A DNA stretch of 18,598 bases from Flavobacterium sp. UBA7680 (GTDB taxonomy: Bacteria; Bacteroidota; Bacteroidia; Flavobacteriales; Flavobacteriaceae). Position numbers and translations under genes: made by a program. This document shows, in pieces, positions 1 through 6,557 of this stretch. The notes under the pieces were generated by a model. It did not search any database and was not told the origin of the DNA. It saw only the letters and a program-made list of their open reading frames with translations. Where the stretch lies: NCBI RefSeq assembly GCF_002482975.1, contig NZ_DLHA01000021.1, positions 29,799 through 48,396 on the forward strand, in the 5' to 3' direction. Each line of letters starts with the position of its first letter. The stretch's first letter is position 1.

Positions 1-45
1 GGAGCTCAAAAACCTAGAACTGTTAACCTAAACGATCTTAAGTAA
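1..45 (+). CDS. rplM: 50S ribosomal protein L13, C-terminal end (partial)
   Basis: Only the last 14 codons and a TAA stop are inside the window. They read GAQKPRTVNLNDLK, an ending that fits Bacteroidota L13. The stop shares its final A with the ATG of rpsI (TAATG), the usual tight L13-S9 arrangement, so the two are almost certainly co-transcribed and translationally coupled. L13 is a large-subunit protein that binds 23S rRNA. The identification rests on this short tail and on the neighbour rpsI. Confidence 0.85.
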   Translation, partial: GAQKPRTVNLNDLK

Positions 46-431
46 TGGGAGTTATTCACAAAATCGGTAGAAGAAAAACCGCTGTTGCACGTGTATATGT
101 TTCTGAAGGAACAGGAAAAATCACTGTAAACAAAAAAGAATTCGCAACTTACTTTCCAACTGCAACTTTACAATACAAAGTTTTACAACCATTATCTATG
201 ACAGAAAATGCTAGTAACTTTGATGTAAAAGTAAACGTTTACGGAGGTGGTTCAACTGGTCAGGCAGAAGCTGTAAGAATGGCATTAGCACGTGTAATGT
301 GTGAAGTGAACATCGAAAACAGAGCTATCTTAAAACCAGAAGGTTTATTAACAAGAGATCCAAGAATGGTTGAACGTAAGAAATTCGGTCAGAAGAAAGC
401 TCGTAAGAGATTCCAATTCTCTAAACGTTAA
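45..431 (+). CDS. rpsI: 30S ribosomal protein S9
   Basis: S9 (uS9) is a small-subunit protein whose C-terminal tail reaches the P-site tRNA. The 128-residue product has the family signature near the start (IGRRKTAVARVYV, about residues 7-19), the conserved block GGGSTGQAEAVRMALAR (about 67-83), and the basic tail ending in FSKR. The final Lys-Arg pair of that tail is the part that contacts tRNA in known ribosomes. Length is normal for bacteria. The ATG overlaps the rplM stop by one base, which fixes the start. A strong hairpin lies 8 bases after the stop, so this may be the last gene of the L13-S9 unit. Confidence 0.98.
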   Translation: MGVIHKIGRRKTAVARVYVSEGTGKITVNKKEFATYFPTATLQYKVLQPLSMTENASNFDVKVNVYGGGSTGQAEAVRMALARVMCEVNIENRAILKPEGLLTRDPRMVERKKFGQKKARKRFQFSKR

Positions 432-438
432 TATTACC

Positions 439-463
439 TGTCTTGTTCAAATGGGACAAGACA
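439..463 (+). terminator. Hairpin after rpsI, possible terminator or attenuator
   Basis: A 10-bp stem (439-448 with 454-463, one G-U pair) closes a 5-base AAATG loop just after rpsI. The bases that follow are AT-rich but are not a clean T run (TTATCAATTATTTATTG), so termination may be weak. This would allow some read-through into rpsB-tsf. It could also serve as a 3' stabilising hairpin. Confidence 0.5.
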
Positions 464-477
464 TTATCAATTATTTA

Positions 478-505
478 TTGAAATTAAAAAACACAGTTAT
501 TGTTG
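478..505 (+). promoter_or_regulatory. Predicted Bacteroidota-type promoter for rpsB-tsf
   Basis: TTG at 478-480 is followed after 17 bases by TATTGTTG at 498-505. The known Flavobacterium consensus is TTG, then about 17-23 bases, then TANNTTTG. The -33 box is exact and the -7 box has one mismatch. Transcription would start near 509-513, at the beginning of the structured leader, leaving about 95 untranslated bases before rpsB. This is inferred from the motif only. Confidence 0.5.
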
Positions 506-508
506 CTC

Positions 509-599
509 TCCTATCGAGGTAGGATATAGTTTAGCATCTAAATGTATAAAGCCAGAGAAATCGCCATTTATACATTGCTAATCAACAGAACGTAAACTA
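509..599 (+). ncRNA. Structured 5' leader of rpsB (candidate autoregulatory element)
   Basis: The leader contains several nested complementary segments. TCCTA (509-513) pairs with TAGGA (520-524). TTAGCA (531-536) pairs with TGCTAA (576-581). Inside that, a perfect 10-bp arm at 541-550 pairs with 567-576, with a 16-base loop that begins GCCAGAGAAA. TAGTTTA (527-533) could alternatively pair with TAAACTA (593-599), which ends 8 bases before the rpsB ATG. Two of these pairings compete, as expected of a switch. In E. coli, S2 represses rpsB-tsf through its leader. A similar role here is an inference. I cannot tell without a covariance search whether this matches a described family. Confidence 0.5.
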
Positions 600-607
600 G
601 TACAAAA

Positions 608-1390
608 ATGGCAAACAAAATAGAAGTAAAAGACTTACTAGAAGCAGGTGTTCACTTTGGACACATGACTAGAAAATGGGATCCAAACATGGCCCCTTAC
701 ATTTATATGGAGCGTAATGGTATTCACATTATCAATCTATATAAAACTGCAGCTAAAATTGAAGAAGCTAACGAAGCTTTGAAAAAAATCGCTGCATCAG
801 GTAGAAAAATCTTATTCGTGGCTACCAAAAAACAAGCTAAAGACATCGTTGCTGATAAAGCAAAGGCTGCAAACATGCCTTACATCACTGAAAGATGGCC
901 TGGTGGAATGCTAACTAACTTCGTAACTATCAGAAAGGCAGTTAAAAAAATGTCTTCTATTGATAAAATGAAGAAAGATGGTACTTTCATGACGTTATCT
1001 AAAAAAGAGCGTTTGCAAGTTGATCGTCTACGTGCTAAATTAGAGAAAAACTTAGGTTCAATCGCTGATATGTCTAGACTACCTGCAGCATTGTTCGTAG
1101 TAGATATCAAAGCTGAACACATCGCAATAAAAGAAGCACAAAAATTAAACATTCCAGTTTTCGCAATGGTTGATACGAATTCTGACCCAAGAGAGGTTGA
1201 TTACGTTATTCCTGCAAATGATGATGCTTCTAAATCAATTGACAAAATTTTATCTTTAGTAACTGCTGCTGTAATCGAAGGTCTTTCTGACAGAGGTTCT
1301 GATAAAGAAGCTGAAGTTTTCACAGAAGAAGCTCCTGCTGCTGAAGCTGCTGCTCCTGCTGTTGAGGCTGCTCCTGCAACTGAAGAATAA
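608..1390 (+). CDS. rpsB: 30S ribosomal protein S2
   Basis: S2 (uS2) is a late-assembling protein of the small ribosomal subunit and is required for S1 binding in bacteria that have S1. The 260-residue product begins with the family signature LLEAGVHFGHMTRKWDPNM (about residues 10-28) and contains RWPGGMLTN (about 96-104) and the FVVDIKAEHIAI block. After about residue 230 it carries a tail of alternating Glu and Ala-Pro runs ending in ATEE. That tail is low-complexity and probably disordered, and accounts for the extra length over E. coli S2 (241 residues). The start is the first ATG after the structured leader. The next gene is tsf, the classic rpsB-tsf pair. Confidence 0.98.
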   Translation: MANKIEVKDLLEAGVHFGHMTRKWDPNMAPYIYMERNGIHIINLYKTAAKIEEANEALKKIAASGRKILFVATKKQAKDIVADKAKAANMPYITERWPGGMLTNFVTIRKAVKKMSSIDKMKKDGTFMTLSKKERLQVDRLRAKLEKNLGSIADMSRLPAALFVVDIKAEHIAIKEAQKLNIPVFAMVDTNSDPREVDYVIPANDDASKSIDKILSLVTAAVIEGLSDRGSDKEAEVFTEEAPAAEAAAPAVEAAPATEE

Positions 1391-1399
1391 ATCAAATTT

Positions 1400-1497
1400 A
1401 AATTCCAAATTTTAAATTCTAAAATCCAAACCAAAATTAAAAACGTTATGTTGATAATTTAATAAAATTGGAGTTTAGAATTTAAAAGATGGAATTT
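1400..1497. repeat. Imperfect palindrome between rpsB and tsf
   Basis: Two 30-base arms (1400-1429 and 1468-1497) are reverse complements at 27 of 30 positions, separated by 38 bases. The arms are built from AAATTCC and TTTAAATTC blocks, which recur in other gaps of this window (6512-6550, 12488-12550, 14700-14770, 14910-14956). In the rpsB-tsf transcript it would fold into a long hairpin 30 bases before the tsf ATG. It has no run of T after the stem, so it does not look like an intrinsic terminator. Confidence 0.8.
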
Positions 1498-1526
1498 TTA
1501 CTTTTAACATTAAAATTCAAAATATT

Positions 1527-2489
1527 ATGGCAACAATTACTGCTGCAGACGTAAATAAATTAAGACAATCTACAGGTGCCGGAATGATGGACTGTAAAAA
1601 AGCTTTAGTTGAAGCTGATGGAGATTTCGATAAAGCTATACAAGTCCTTAGAGAAAAAGGACAAAAAGTTGCTGCTAACCGTTCTGACCGTGAGTCTTCT
1701 GAAGGAGCTGCTGTTTCTTTTGTTAATGCTGACAACACTAAAGGAGCGATCATCACTTTAAACTGCGAAACTGATTTCGTAGGTAAAAATGAGGCTTTCG
1801 TAACTTTGGCTAAAGATTTAGTAGAAAGAGCTATCAACTTCTCTTCTAAAGAAGAATTCTTAGCTTCAGATTTCAACGGAATTACTGTTGCTGAAAAATT
1901 AATCGAGCAAACTGGTGTTATCGGTGAAAAAATCGAAATCGGTGGTTTTGAAATTTTAGAAGGTGCTTTCGTTGGATCTTATGTTCACGTTAACAAAATT
2001 GCTGCATTAACTGCAATTTCTACTGCAATTCCTAATGCTGACGTTTTAACTAAAGATGTTTCTATGCAAGTTGCTTCTATGGGAGCTGATACATTATCTT
2101 ACAAAGATTTTGATCCAGCTTTCGTTGAATCTGAACTTGTTGCTCGTATTGCTGTAATCGAAAAAGATAATGAAGAAGCAAAACGTTTAGGAAAAACTTT
2201 AAAAAATGTTCCTAAATATATTTCTTTCTCTCAATTAACTGAAGAAGTTTTAAAACAAGCTGAAGAAGATGCTAAAGCTGAATTAAAAGCTGAAGGTAAA
2301 CCAGAGCAAATTTGGGACAAAATTATCCCAGGAAAAGTACAGCGTTTTATCTCTGACAACACTACTTTAGATCAAGAAAAAGCTTTGTTAGATCAAAACT
2401 TTATCAAAGACGATAGTAAAAAAGTTGGTGATTACGTTAAAGGATACAACGTTGAAATTACAGGTTTCAAAAGAGTTACTTTAGGTTAA
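1527..2489 (+). CDS. tsf: Elongation factor Ts
   Basis: EF-Ts is the cytoplasmic nucleotide-exchange factor that releases GDP from EF-Tu. The 320-residue product has the N-terminal UBA-like domain (about residues 1-50, with LRQSTGAGMMDCKKAL). The core motif TDFVGKN follows at 82-88; TDFV is the EF-Tu contact in known structures. Later come paired repeats of the dimerisation core (VGSYVHVNKIAAL) and a C-terminal region ending GYNVEITGFKRVTLG. It is longer than E. coli EF-Ts (283 residues), which is common in Bacteroidota. It lies downstream of rpsB, separated by a large palindrome, and is followed by a strong terminator. Confidence 0.98.
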   Translation: MATITAADVNKLRQSTGAGMMDCKKALVEADGDFDKAIQVLREKGQKVAANRSDRESSEGAAVSFVNADNTKGAIITLNCETDFVGKNEAFVTLAKDLVERAINFSSKEEFLASDFNGITVAEKLIEQTGVIGEKIEIGGFEILEGAFVGSYVHVNKIAALTAISTAIPNADVLTKDVSMQVASMGADTLSYKDFDPAFVESELVARIAVIEKDNEEAKRLGKTLKNVPKYISFSQLTEEVLKQAEEDAKAELKAEGKPEQIWDKIIPGKVQRFISDNTTLDQEKALLDQNFIKDDSKKVGDYVKGYNVEITGFKRVTLG

Positions 2490-2508
2490 TATATTATTAT
2501 TTCAATAT

Positions 2509-2542
2509 AAAAAGCCCGAATATTAATTTATTCGGGCTTTTT
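2509..2542. terminator. Bidirectional intrinsic terminator between tsf and dcp
   Basis: A 14-bp perfect stem (2509-2522 with 2529-2542) has a GC core GCCCG/CGGGC and a 6-base loop, and runs of A and T flank it. It ends transcription from tsf on the plus strand and also serves the convergent peptidase gene on the minus strand. Confidence 0.92.
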
Positions 2543-2554
2543 TATTTTCAGTTT

Positions 2555-4618
2555 TTAACTTTCAACAGGAAAATTTCGCGCGCGCATCAAAGCACCAGAT
2601 TTTGGAGCATGACCTCTAAAATCCTCATACATACTTTCATTGTCTACACTATTCCCAACACTTAAAACAATCTCATAAAGACGTTCTGCCACTTTTTTAT
2701 CATAAGGCCCGTCTGCTTCCAGAAAAGCTTCATAAGCGTCGGCATTTATTACGTCGGCCCATAAATAACTATAATATCCCGCTGCATATCCGTCACTTGA
2801 AAAAATATGAGCAAATTGTGGAATTCTATGTCGCATCACAATCTCTGAAGGCATATTAATTTCTGCCAAAACATCTTTTTCAAATTGATGCGGATCTACA
2901 GTTTCTGTCGTTAAGTGCAGTTTCATATCTACAAAAGAACTCGAAATCGTTTCAACAGTTGCAAAACCTTCATTAAAATTAGCCGCTTTTTCTATTCTTT
3001 CAACCAAAGATTCTGATAATGGCAGGTTTGTTTTATAATGAACTGCAAACTTATTCAACACTTCCGGAGTTGCCAGCCAATGTTCCAGTAATTGCGAAGG
3101 AAACTCAACATAATCTCTCGCAACCGAAGTTCCCGACAAACTCGGATAAGTAACATTTGAACATAATCCGTGCAAAGCATGCCCAAATTCATGGAATAAA
3201 GTTGTAGCATCGTCCCACGAAATCAATACCGGATCATCACTATTTCCTTTTATAAAATTGCAGTTATTCGATACGATAGGCAGTACGTTTTGTTTTATTT
3301 TTTGCTGATCTCTATGCGAATTCATCCACGCTCCAGAACGCTTACCAACACGTGCATAAGGATCAAAATACCACAGTCCGATTAATTTGCCTGTATTCAT
3401 ATTATTCACTTCCCAAACGCGAACATCAGGATGATAAACCGGAACATCAAATAATTGTTTAAATCCTAGATTAAATAATTCGCCCGCAACCCAAAACATG
3501 GCTTCACGTAAATTTTCTAACTGAAGATATTGTTTTATCTCATTTTGGTCTAAATCATATTTTGCTTTGCGCACTTTTTCTGCATAATAACGATAATCCC
3601 AAGGCTGAATTTTAAAATTTCCGCCTTCGTTATTTACCATTTCCTGCATTGCAGCAACATCATTTTTCACTTTTTCAACAGCTGGTTTCCATACCGATTC
3701 CATTAAATCCAAAGTTTTCTGTGGGTCTTTAGCCATTTTATTAGACAAACTCCACTCAGCAAAATTTTTAAAACCTAATATTTTGGCTTTCTTCGCACGC
3801 AATTGTAAAATTGAAACCAGCGTTTCATTAGTATCATTTTGATTCTTGTTATCACCGCGTTTTACAAAAATATCAAATGCTTTTTCTCGTAAATCTCTTC
3901 GATTTGAGAAAGTCAGAAACGGTTCTATCGAAGACCTTGTATTACCAATACTAGCTAAACTATTCAGTTTTCTTTCTTTGGCTTCAGCAATTGCTGCATT
4001 TTTAAATTCCTCAGGCAAACCATCCAAATCATTTTCAGATTTTAATTCCAAAAACTGATCGTTTTCCTCTGCCAATAATTTTTGGCTGAAAAGTGTAAAA
4101 AGTCCGGCAAGTTCCTGATTAATTCTCGCGACTTCCTTTTTATCTTCTTCATTTAATTCAGCTCCTTCTCGAACAAAATCGGTATAATAAAGCCAGAGCA
4201 AACGCTGTTGTTCAGTATTTAACGTTTTACTTTCGGCAGCTTTATACAGTTTTTCAATTCTCAGGAACAATTTATCGTTTTGATAAAGTTTATCACTAAT
4301 CTCTGCCAGTTTTGGAGACATTTCTGTATCAACTACATTAAATTCAGGACTGCTTAAATTGGATCTGTAAATTCCGTAAACAGCATGAATTCTGTCCAGT
4401 TTTTCGCCCGAAAGCTCTAAAGCCACAATCGTATTATCAAAAGTAGGCTCTTCTGCATTGTTTGCAATTGCATCAATCTCCTCTAATTTTTCCTGAATAG
4501 CAAACTCAATTGCAGGTTTAAAATCAGAGATTTTATATTTTGTAAAATCCGGAACTCCGCCATAAGCACCGGACCATTCCTGAAGTAACGGATTATTTAA
4601 ATCTATTTGTGTTTTCAT
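2555..4618 (-). CDS. dcp: M3-family peptidyl-dipeptidase (Dcp type)
   Basis: This is a zinc metallopeptidase that removes C-terminal dipeptides from short peptides, probably in the cytoplasm since no signal peptide is visible. From the ATG at 4618 the protein is 687 residues, the usual M3A size (E. coli Dcp is about 680). The zinc motif HEFGH lies at residues 476-480. The third ligand is the Glu of VEFPSQLLEHW (about residue 505). The stretch QPWDYRYYAEKVR followed by VPVYHPDVRVWEV matches Dcp more closely than oligopeptidase A, by memory of the E. coli protein. An in-frame ATG four codons upstream (4630) is possible, and both starts lie downstream of the predicted promoter. It converges on tsf and diverges from the transporter gene. 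Other M3 subtypes cannot be fully excluded. Confidence 0.9.
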   Translation of the reverse strand: MKTQIDLNNPLLQEWSGAYGGVPDFTKYKISDFKPAIEFAIQEKLEEIDAIANNAEEPTFDNTIVALELSGEKLDRIHAVYGIYRSNLSSPEFNVVDTEMSPKLAEISDKLYQNDKLFLRIEKLYKAAESKTLNTEQQRLLWLYYTDFVREGAELNEEDKKEVARINQELAGLFTLFSQKLLAEENDQFLELKSENDLDGLPEEFKNAAIAEAKERKLNSLASIGNTRSSIEPFLTFSNRRDLREKAFDIFVKRGDNKNQNDTNETLVSILQLRAKKAKILGFKNFAEWSLSNKMAKDPQKTLDLMESVWKPAVEKVKNDVAAMQEMVNNEGGNFKIQPWDYRYYAEKVRKAKYDLDQNEIKQYLQLENLREAMFWVAGELFNLGFKQLFDVPVYHPDVRVWEVNNMNTGKLIGLWYFDPYARVGKRSGAWMNSHRDQQKIKQNVLPIVSNNCNFIKGNSDDPVLISWDDATTLFHEFGHALHGLCSNVTYPSLSGTSVARDYVEFPSQLLEHWLATPEVLNKFAVHYKTNLPLSESLVERIEKAANFNEGFATVETISSSFVDMKLHLTTETVDPHQFEKDVLAEINMPSEIVMRHRIPQFAHIFSSDGYAAGYYSYLWADVINADAYEAFLEADGPYDKKVAERLYEIVLSVGNSVDNESMYEDFRGHAPKSGALMRARNFPVES

Positions 4619-4680
4619 AATAAAATGCATTAATAATTTTATGCTTAAATAATTTCCAAAAAGAAAATATCACAGTATCT

Positions 4681-4710
4681 CAAAATTAACCAATCAAAAG
4701 CAAACTTCAA
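4681..4710 (-). promoter_or_regulatory. Predicted promoter of dcp
   Basis: Read on the minus strand, TTG (4710-4708) is followed after 19 bases by TAATTTTG (4688-4681). This is an exact match to the Flavobacterium consensus TTG-N17-23-TANNTTTG. Transcription would begin near 4675, leaving a leader of about 55 bases before the ATG at 4618. Confidence 0.65.
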
Positions 4711-4751
4711 ACGAACTCATTAATCCATTTCGAACATTTGAAGAAATAGTT

Positions 4752-4759
4752 TAAATTTG
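4752..4759 (+). promoter_or_regulatory. Predicted -7 box of the transporter gene
   Basis: TAAATTTG is an exact TANNTTTG box. The TTG at 4738-4740 is too close to serve as -33, and only a weak TTTCG lies at the right distance, so support is partial. The start point would be near 4765, leaving about 16 bases of leader. The upstream TTG start codon at 4757 would then fall inside the promoter, which favours the ATG at 4781. Confidence 0.5.
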
Positions 4760-4780
4760 AATCATCATAACCAAAATAAC

Positions 4781-5446
4781 ATGTTTAAAACCCGAAAAGA
4801 AATTGTCTTTGTAGTTCTATCAGGAATATTTATCACGAATGCCGTTGTGGCTGAACTTATTGGAGGAAAATTAATTCAGATTGGTCCTTTTGTAATGAGT
4901 ATAGGAATTTTGCCTTGGCCGATTGTTTTTCTAACTACCGATTTAATTAATGAATACTTTGGTGAAAAAGGAGTAAAAAAACTCTCTTTCATAACCGCTT
5001 GTTTAATCGCATATGCTTTTTTAATTTTATTTATGGCGATTGTAATTCCGGCAGCAAAAGGAATTAGTCCAGTTAACGACGAGCAGTTTCAAGCCGTTTT
5101 TGGACAGAGTATGTGGATTATCTTCGGAAGTATAGTTGCTTTTATGGTATCCCAGTTAATCGATGTTTGGATTTTTTGGTTTTTCAAAAAAAGAACCGGA
5201 GAAAAGAAAATATGGTTACGAGCAACTGGTTCTACTGTAATTTCTCAATTGTTTGATTCTTTCATTGTACTTGGAATTGCTTTTTGGCTTCCGGGTAAAA
5301 TTGATTTTGACACTTTTATTTCGTCTGGATTAATCGGATATACGTTTAAATTATCGATCGCTATTTTATTAACGCCTGCCATTTATGCCGGCCATCATTT
5401 GATTAAAAAATATTTAGACCAAGATTCTACCCATAATGAATCATAA
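4781..5446 (+). CDS. yhhQ: Queuosine precursor transporter, YhhQ/VUT family
   Basis: This is an inner-membrane protein of the YhhQ (DUF165, formerly 'VUT') family, whose E. coli member imports queuosine precursors for tRNA wobble modification. From ATG 4781 the product is 221 residues with about six hydrophobic helices. The family pattern is clear early on: NAVVAELIGGKL, then GILPWPIVFLTTDLINEYFGEK with its charged D-x-I-N-E-Y-F-G block. Later come QLIDVWIFWFFKKRTG and a second helix pair around QLFDSFIVLGIAFWLPG. An upstream in-frame TTG (4757) would add eight polar residues but lies within the likely promoter. The tag gene follows after 14 bases, so the two are probably co-transcribed. Substrate is inferred from the family; no queuosine synthesis gene is in view. 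Confidence 0.88.
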   Translation: MFKTRKEIVFVVLSGIFITNAVVAELIGGKLIQIGPFVMSIGILPWPIVFLTTDLINEYFGEKGVKKLSFITACLIAYAFLILFMAIVIPAAKGISPVNDEQFQAVFGQSMWIIFGSIVAFMVSQLIDVWIFWFFKKRTGEKKIWLRATGSTVISQLFDSFIVLGIAFWLPGKIDFDTFISSGLIGYTFKLSIAILLTPAIYAGHHLIKKYLDQDSTHNES

Positions 5447-5460
5447 TTAATTTATAAAAA

Positions 5461-6021
5461 ATGGAACCAATAAGATGCGGCTGGTGCTCAGCCAGTGATT
5501 TATACAAAAAATATCATGACGAAGAATGGGGCGTTCCTGTTTATGATGATGCATCTTTATTTGAGTTTTTAATTTTAGAAACTTTTCAGGCTGGATTAAG
5601 CTGGATTACCATTTTAAATAAAAGAGAGAATTTCAGAAATGCTTTCGATCATTTCGATTATAAAAAAATTGCCAATTATTCTGAAGATAAAATCGAAGAA
5701 TTAATGCAAAATACAGGCATTATTCGAAACGGATTAAAAATAAAAGCAGCCGTTTCAAACGCTCAGGCTTTTATGAAAGTTCAGGCAGAATTTGGAAGTT
5801 TTTCAGATTACATCTGGAAATTCACCGATGGAAAACCTATCAATAACAATCCAAAAACTTTAAAAGATGTTCCGGCTACAACTCCGCTTTCAGATGCTAT
5901 CAGCAAAGATTTAAAAAAACGAGGTTTCAAATTCGTGGGTTCAACCGTTATTTACGCTCACATGCAGGCCACCGGAATGGTCAATGATCATATTGAAAAC
6001 TGCTGGACGAGAACAAAATAG
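5461..6021 (+). CDS. tag: DNA-3-methyladenine glycosylase I
   Basis: Tag removes 3-methyladenine from alkylated DNA and starts base-excision repair in the cytoplasm. The 186-residue protein aligns along its whole length with E. coli TAG. The zinc-binding set of E. coli (Cys4, His17, His175, Cys179) is matched by Cys6, His19, His177 and Cys181 with the same spacing. Other hallmarks are YHDEEWGVP (18-26), the base-recognition Glu40 before QAGLSWIT, and KKRGFKFVGSTVIYAHMQATGMVNDH near the C-terminus. It starts 14 bases after the transporter stop. The gene ends before a gap of decayed short repeats and the thi riboswitch. Confidence 0.97.
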   Translation: MEPIRCGWCSASDLYKKYHDEEWGVPVYDDASLFEFLILETFQAGLSWITILNKRENFRNAFDHFDYKKIANYSEDKIEELMQNTGIIRNGLKIKAAVSNAQAFMKVQAEFGSFSDYIWKFTDGKPINNNPKTLKDVPATTPLSDAISKDLKKRGFKFVGSTVIYAHMQATGMVNDHIENCWTRTK

Positions 6022-6024
6022 TGT

Positions 6025-6062
6025 ACAGTCGCAGTCGCAGTTTTCAGTGACAGTTTTCAGTT
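6025..6062. repeat. Short direct repeats downstream of tag
   Basis: CAGTTTTCAGT occurs twice (6038-6048 and 6051-6061), preceded by CAGTCGCAGTCGCAG, a tandem CAGTCG repeat. It is low-complexity intergenic sequence with no coding sign. It resembles simple intergenic tracts seen in related genomes, but that is memory and was not searched. Confidence 0.6.
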
Positions 6063-6110
6063 TTTTTGAACCTGAAACTTGAAACCTTAAGCTTTTAAAC
6101 AAAAATTACA

Positions 6111-6118
6111 TATATTTG
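6111..6118 (+). promoter_or_regulatory. Predicted -7 box of the thi operon
   Basis: TATATTTG exactly matches TANNTTTG and lies 7 bases before the P1 stem of the TPP aptamer, so transcription would start right at the riboswitch. No TTG lies at the expected distance (the one at 6079-6081 is 29 bases upstream), so the -33 element is weak or unlike the consensus. Confidence 0.6.
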
Positions 6119-6124
6119 CTTCAC

Positions 6125-6205
6125 ACTTTAGGGGTGTCTACAACTTGTAGGCTGAGATTTTACCCTCTGAACCTGATCTAGTTCATACTAGCGTAGGGAA
6201 AAGTA
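6125..6205 (+). promoter_or_regulatory. TPP (thiamin pyrophosphate) riboswitch aptamer, THI element
   Basis: All conserved THI-box pieces are present in order: P1 ACTT/AAGT (6125-6128 with 6201-6204), GGGGTG (6131-6136), CTGAGA (6152-6157), ACCC (6162-6165), GAACCTGAT (6169-6177) and GCGTAGGGAA (6191-6200). Known TPP aptamers bind thiamin pyrophosphate and repress thiamin genes. The genes that follow are the thi operon, so the assignment is firm. Confidence 0.97.
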
Positions 6206-6218
6206 AGATGACTTCTGC

Positions 6219-6236
6219 ACGCATATTTTTATGCGT
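6219..6236 (+). promoter_or_regulatory. Hairpin in the riboswitch expression platform
   Basis: A perfect 7-bp stem, ACGCATA (6219-6225) with TATGCGT (6230-6236), closes a TTTT loop 13 bases after the aptamer. Only TTCTTG follows, so it is a poor intrinsic terminator. It probably spaces or orders the folding of the downstream start-codon helix. Confidence 0.6.
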
Positions 6237-6244
6237 TCTTGTAG

Positions 6245-6308
6245 CCATTCCTAGAGTAGAGATGCATCGCAATGCATCTGTAAAAAACTCTAAACTCAGA
6301 AGGAATGG
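6245..6308 (+). promoter_or_regulatory. Predicted start-codon sequestering helix of thiS
   Basis: CCATTCCT (6245-6252) is perfectly complementary to AGGAATGG (6301-6308), which includes the AGGA ribosome-binding bases and the ATG of thiS. Within it, AGAGT (6253-6257) pairs with ACTCT (6287-6291), and an 8-bp stem (6260-6267 with 6272-6279) has a CGCA loop. With TPP bound this fold could hide the start. Without TPP, GGGAA of the aptamer (6196-6200) could pair with TTCCT (6248-6252) and free it. The pairings are visible; the mechanism is inferred. Confidence 0.6.
6252..6283. repeat. REP-like palindrome copy 1 (riboswitch platform)
   Basis: GTAGAGATGCAT-CGCA-ATGCATCT at 6256-6279 belongs to the same palindrome family as the copy at 6558-6587. 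The shared pattern is GTAGAGAYGCA, a short centre, then TGCRTCT. Here the right outer arm has decayed. It forms the core of the start-codon sequestering fold of thiS. Confidence 0.6.
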
Positions 6309-6511
6309 AACTAAAAATCAATCAACAAACTAAACATTTCAATGCTGAATCGCTAAGCGTTCAATCATTGCTCGATCTCGAAATTCCGCACAAACAAAAC
6401 GGAATCGCCGTTGCTATTAACAACACTGTTGTTCCAAAAATCAAATGGAACGAATTCCTCGTACAAGAAACTGACGAAATTTTGATTATTTCTGCCACGC
6501 AGGGCGGGTGA
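6305..6511 (+). CDS. thiS: Thiazole-synthesis sulfur carrier ThiS
   Basis: ThiS is a small ubiquitin-like carrier. Its C-terminal glycine is adenylated by ThiF and converted to a thiocarboxylate that donates sulfur to ThiG. The 68-residue product has the expected size and beta-grasp pattern and ends ATQGG, the obligatory Gly-Gly tail (residues 67-68). The ATG at 6305 is preceded by AGAAGGA, one of the few clear ribosome-binding sites in the window, and is embedded in the predicted sequestering helix. It is the first gene after the TPP riboswitch. A 147-base gap with a palindrome separates it from thiC. Confidence 0.95.
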   Translation: MELKINQQTKHFNAESLSVQSLLDLEIPHKQNGIAVAINNTVVPKIKWNEFLVQETDEILIISATQGG

Positions 6512-6557
6512 AATTCAAATCCCAAAAAATAAAATCCAAATTCCAATTATATACTGG

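Noticed and set aside
1201..1434. Minus-strand Ala/Ser-rich frame opposite the rpsB tail
   Set aside because: It is a shadow of the Ala/Glu-rich 3' end of rpsB; composition explains the open frame.
4757..4780. TTG as the start of the transporter gene
   Set aside because: It lies within an exact TANNTTTG promoter box and would add a polar, non-conserved eight-residue leader.
6219..6240. Intrinsic terminator controlled by the TPP riboswitch
   Set aside because: The stem is strong enough, but only TTCTTG follows. The better-supported control is masking of the thiS start.
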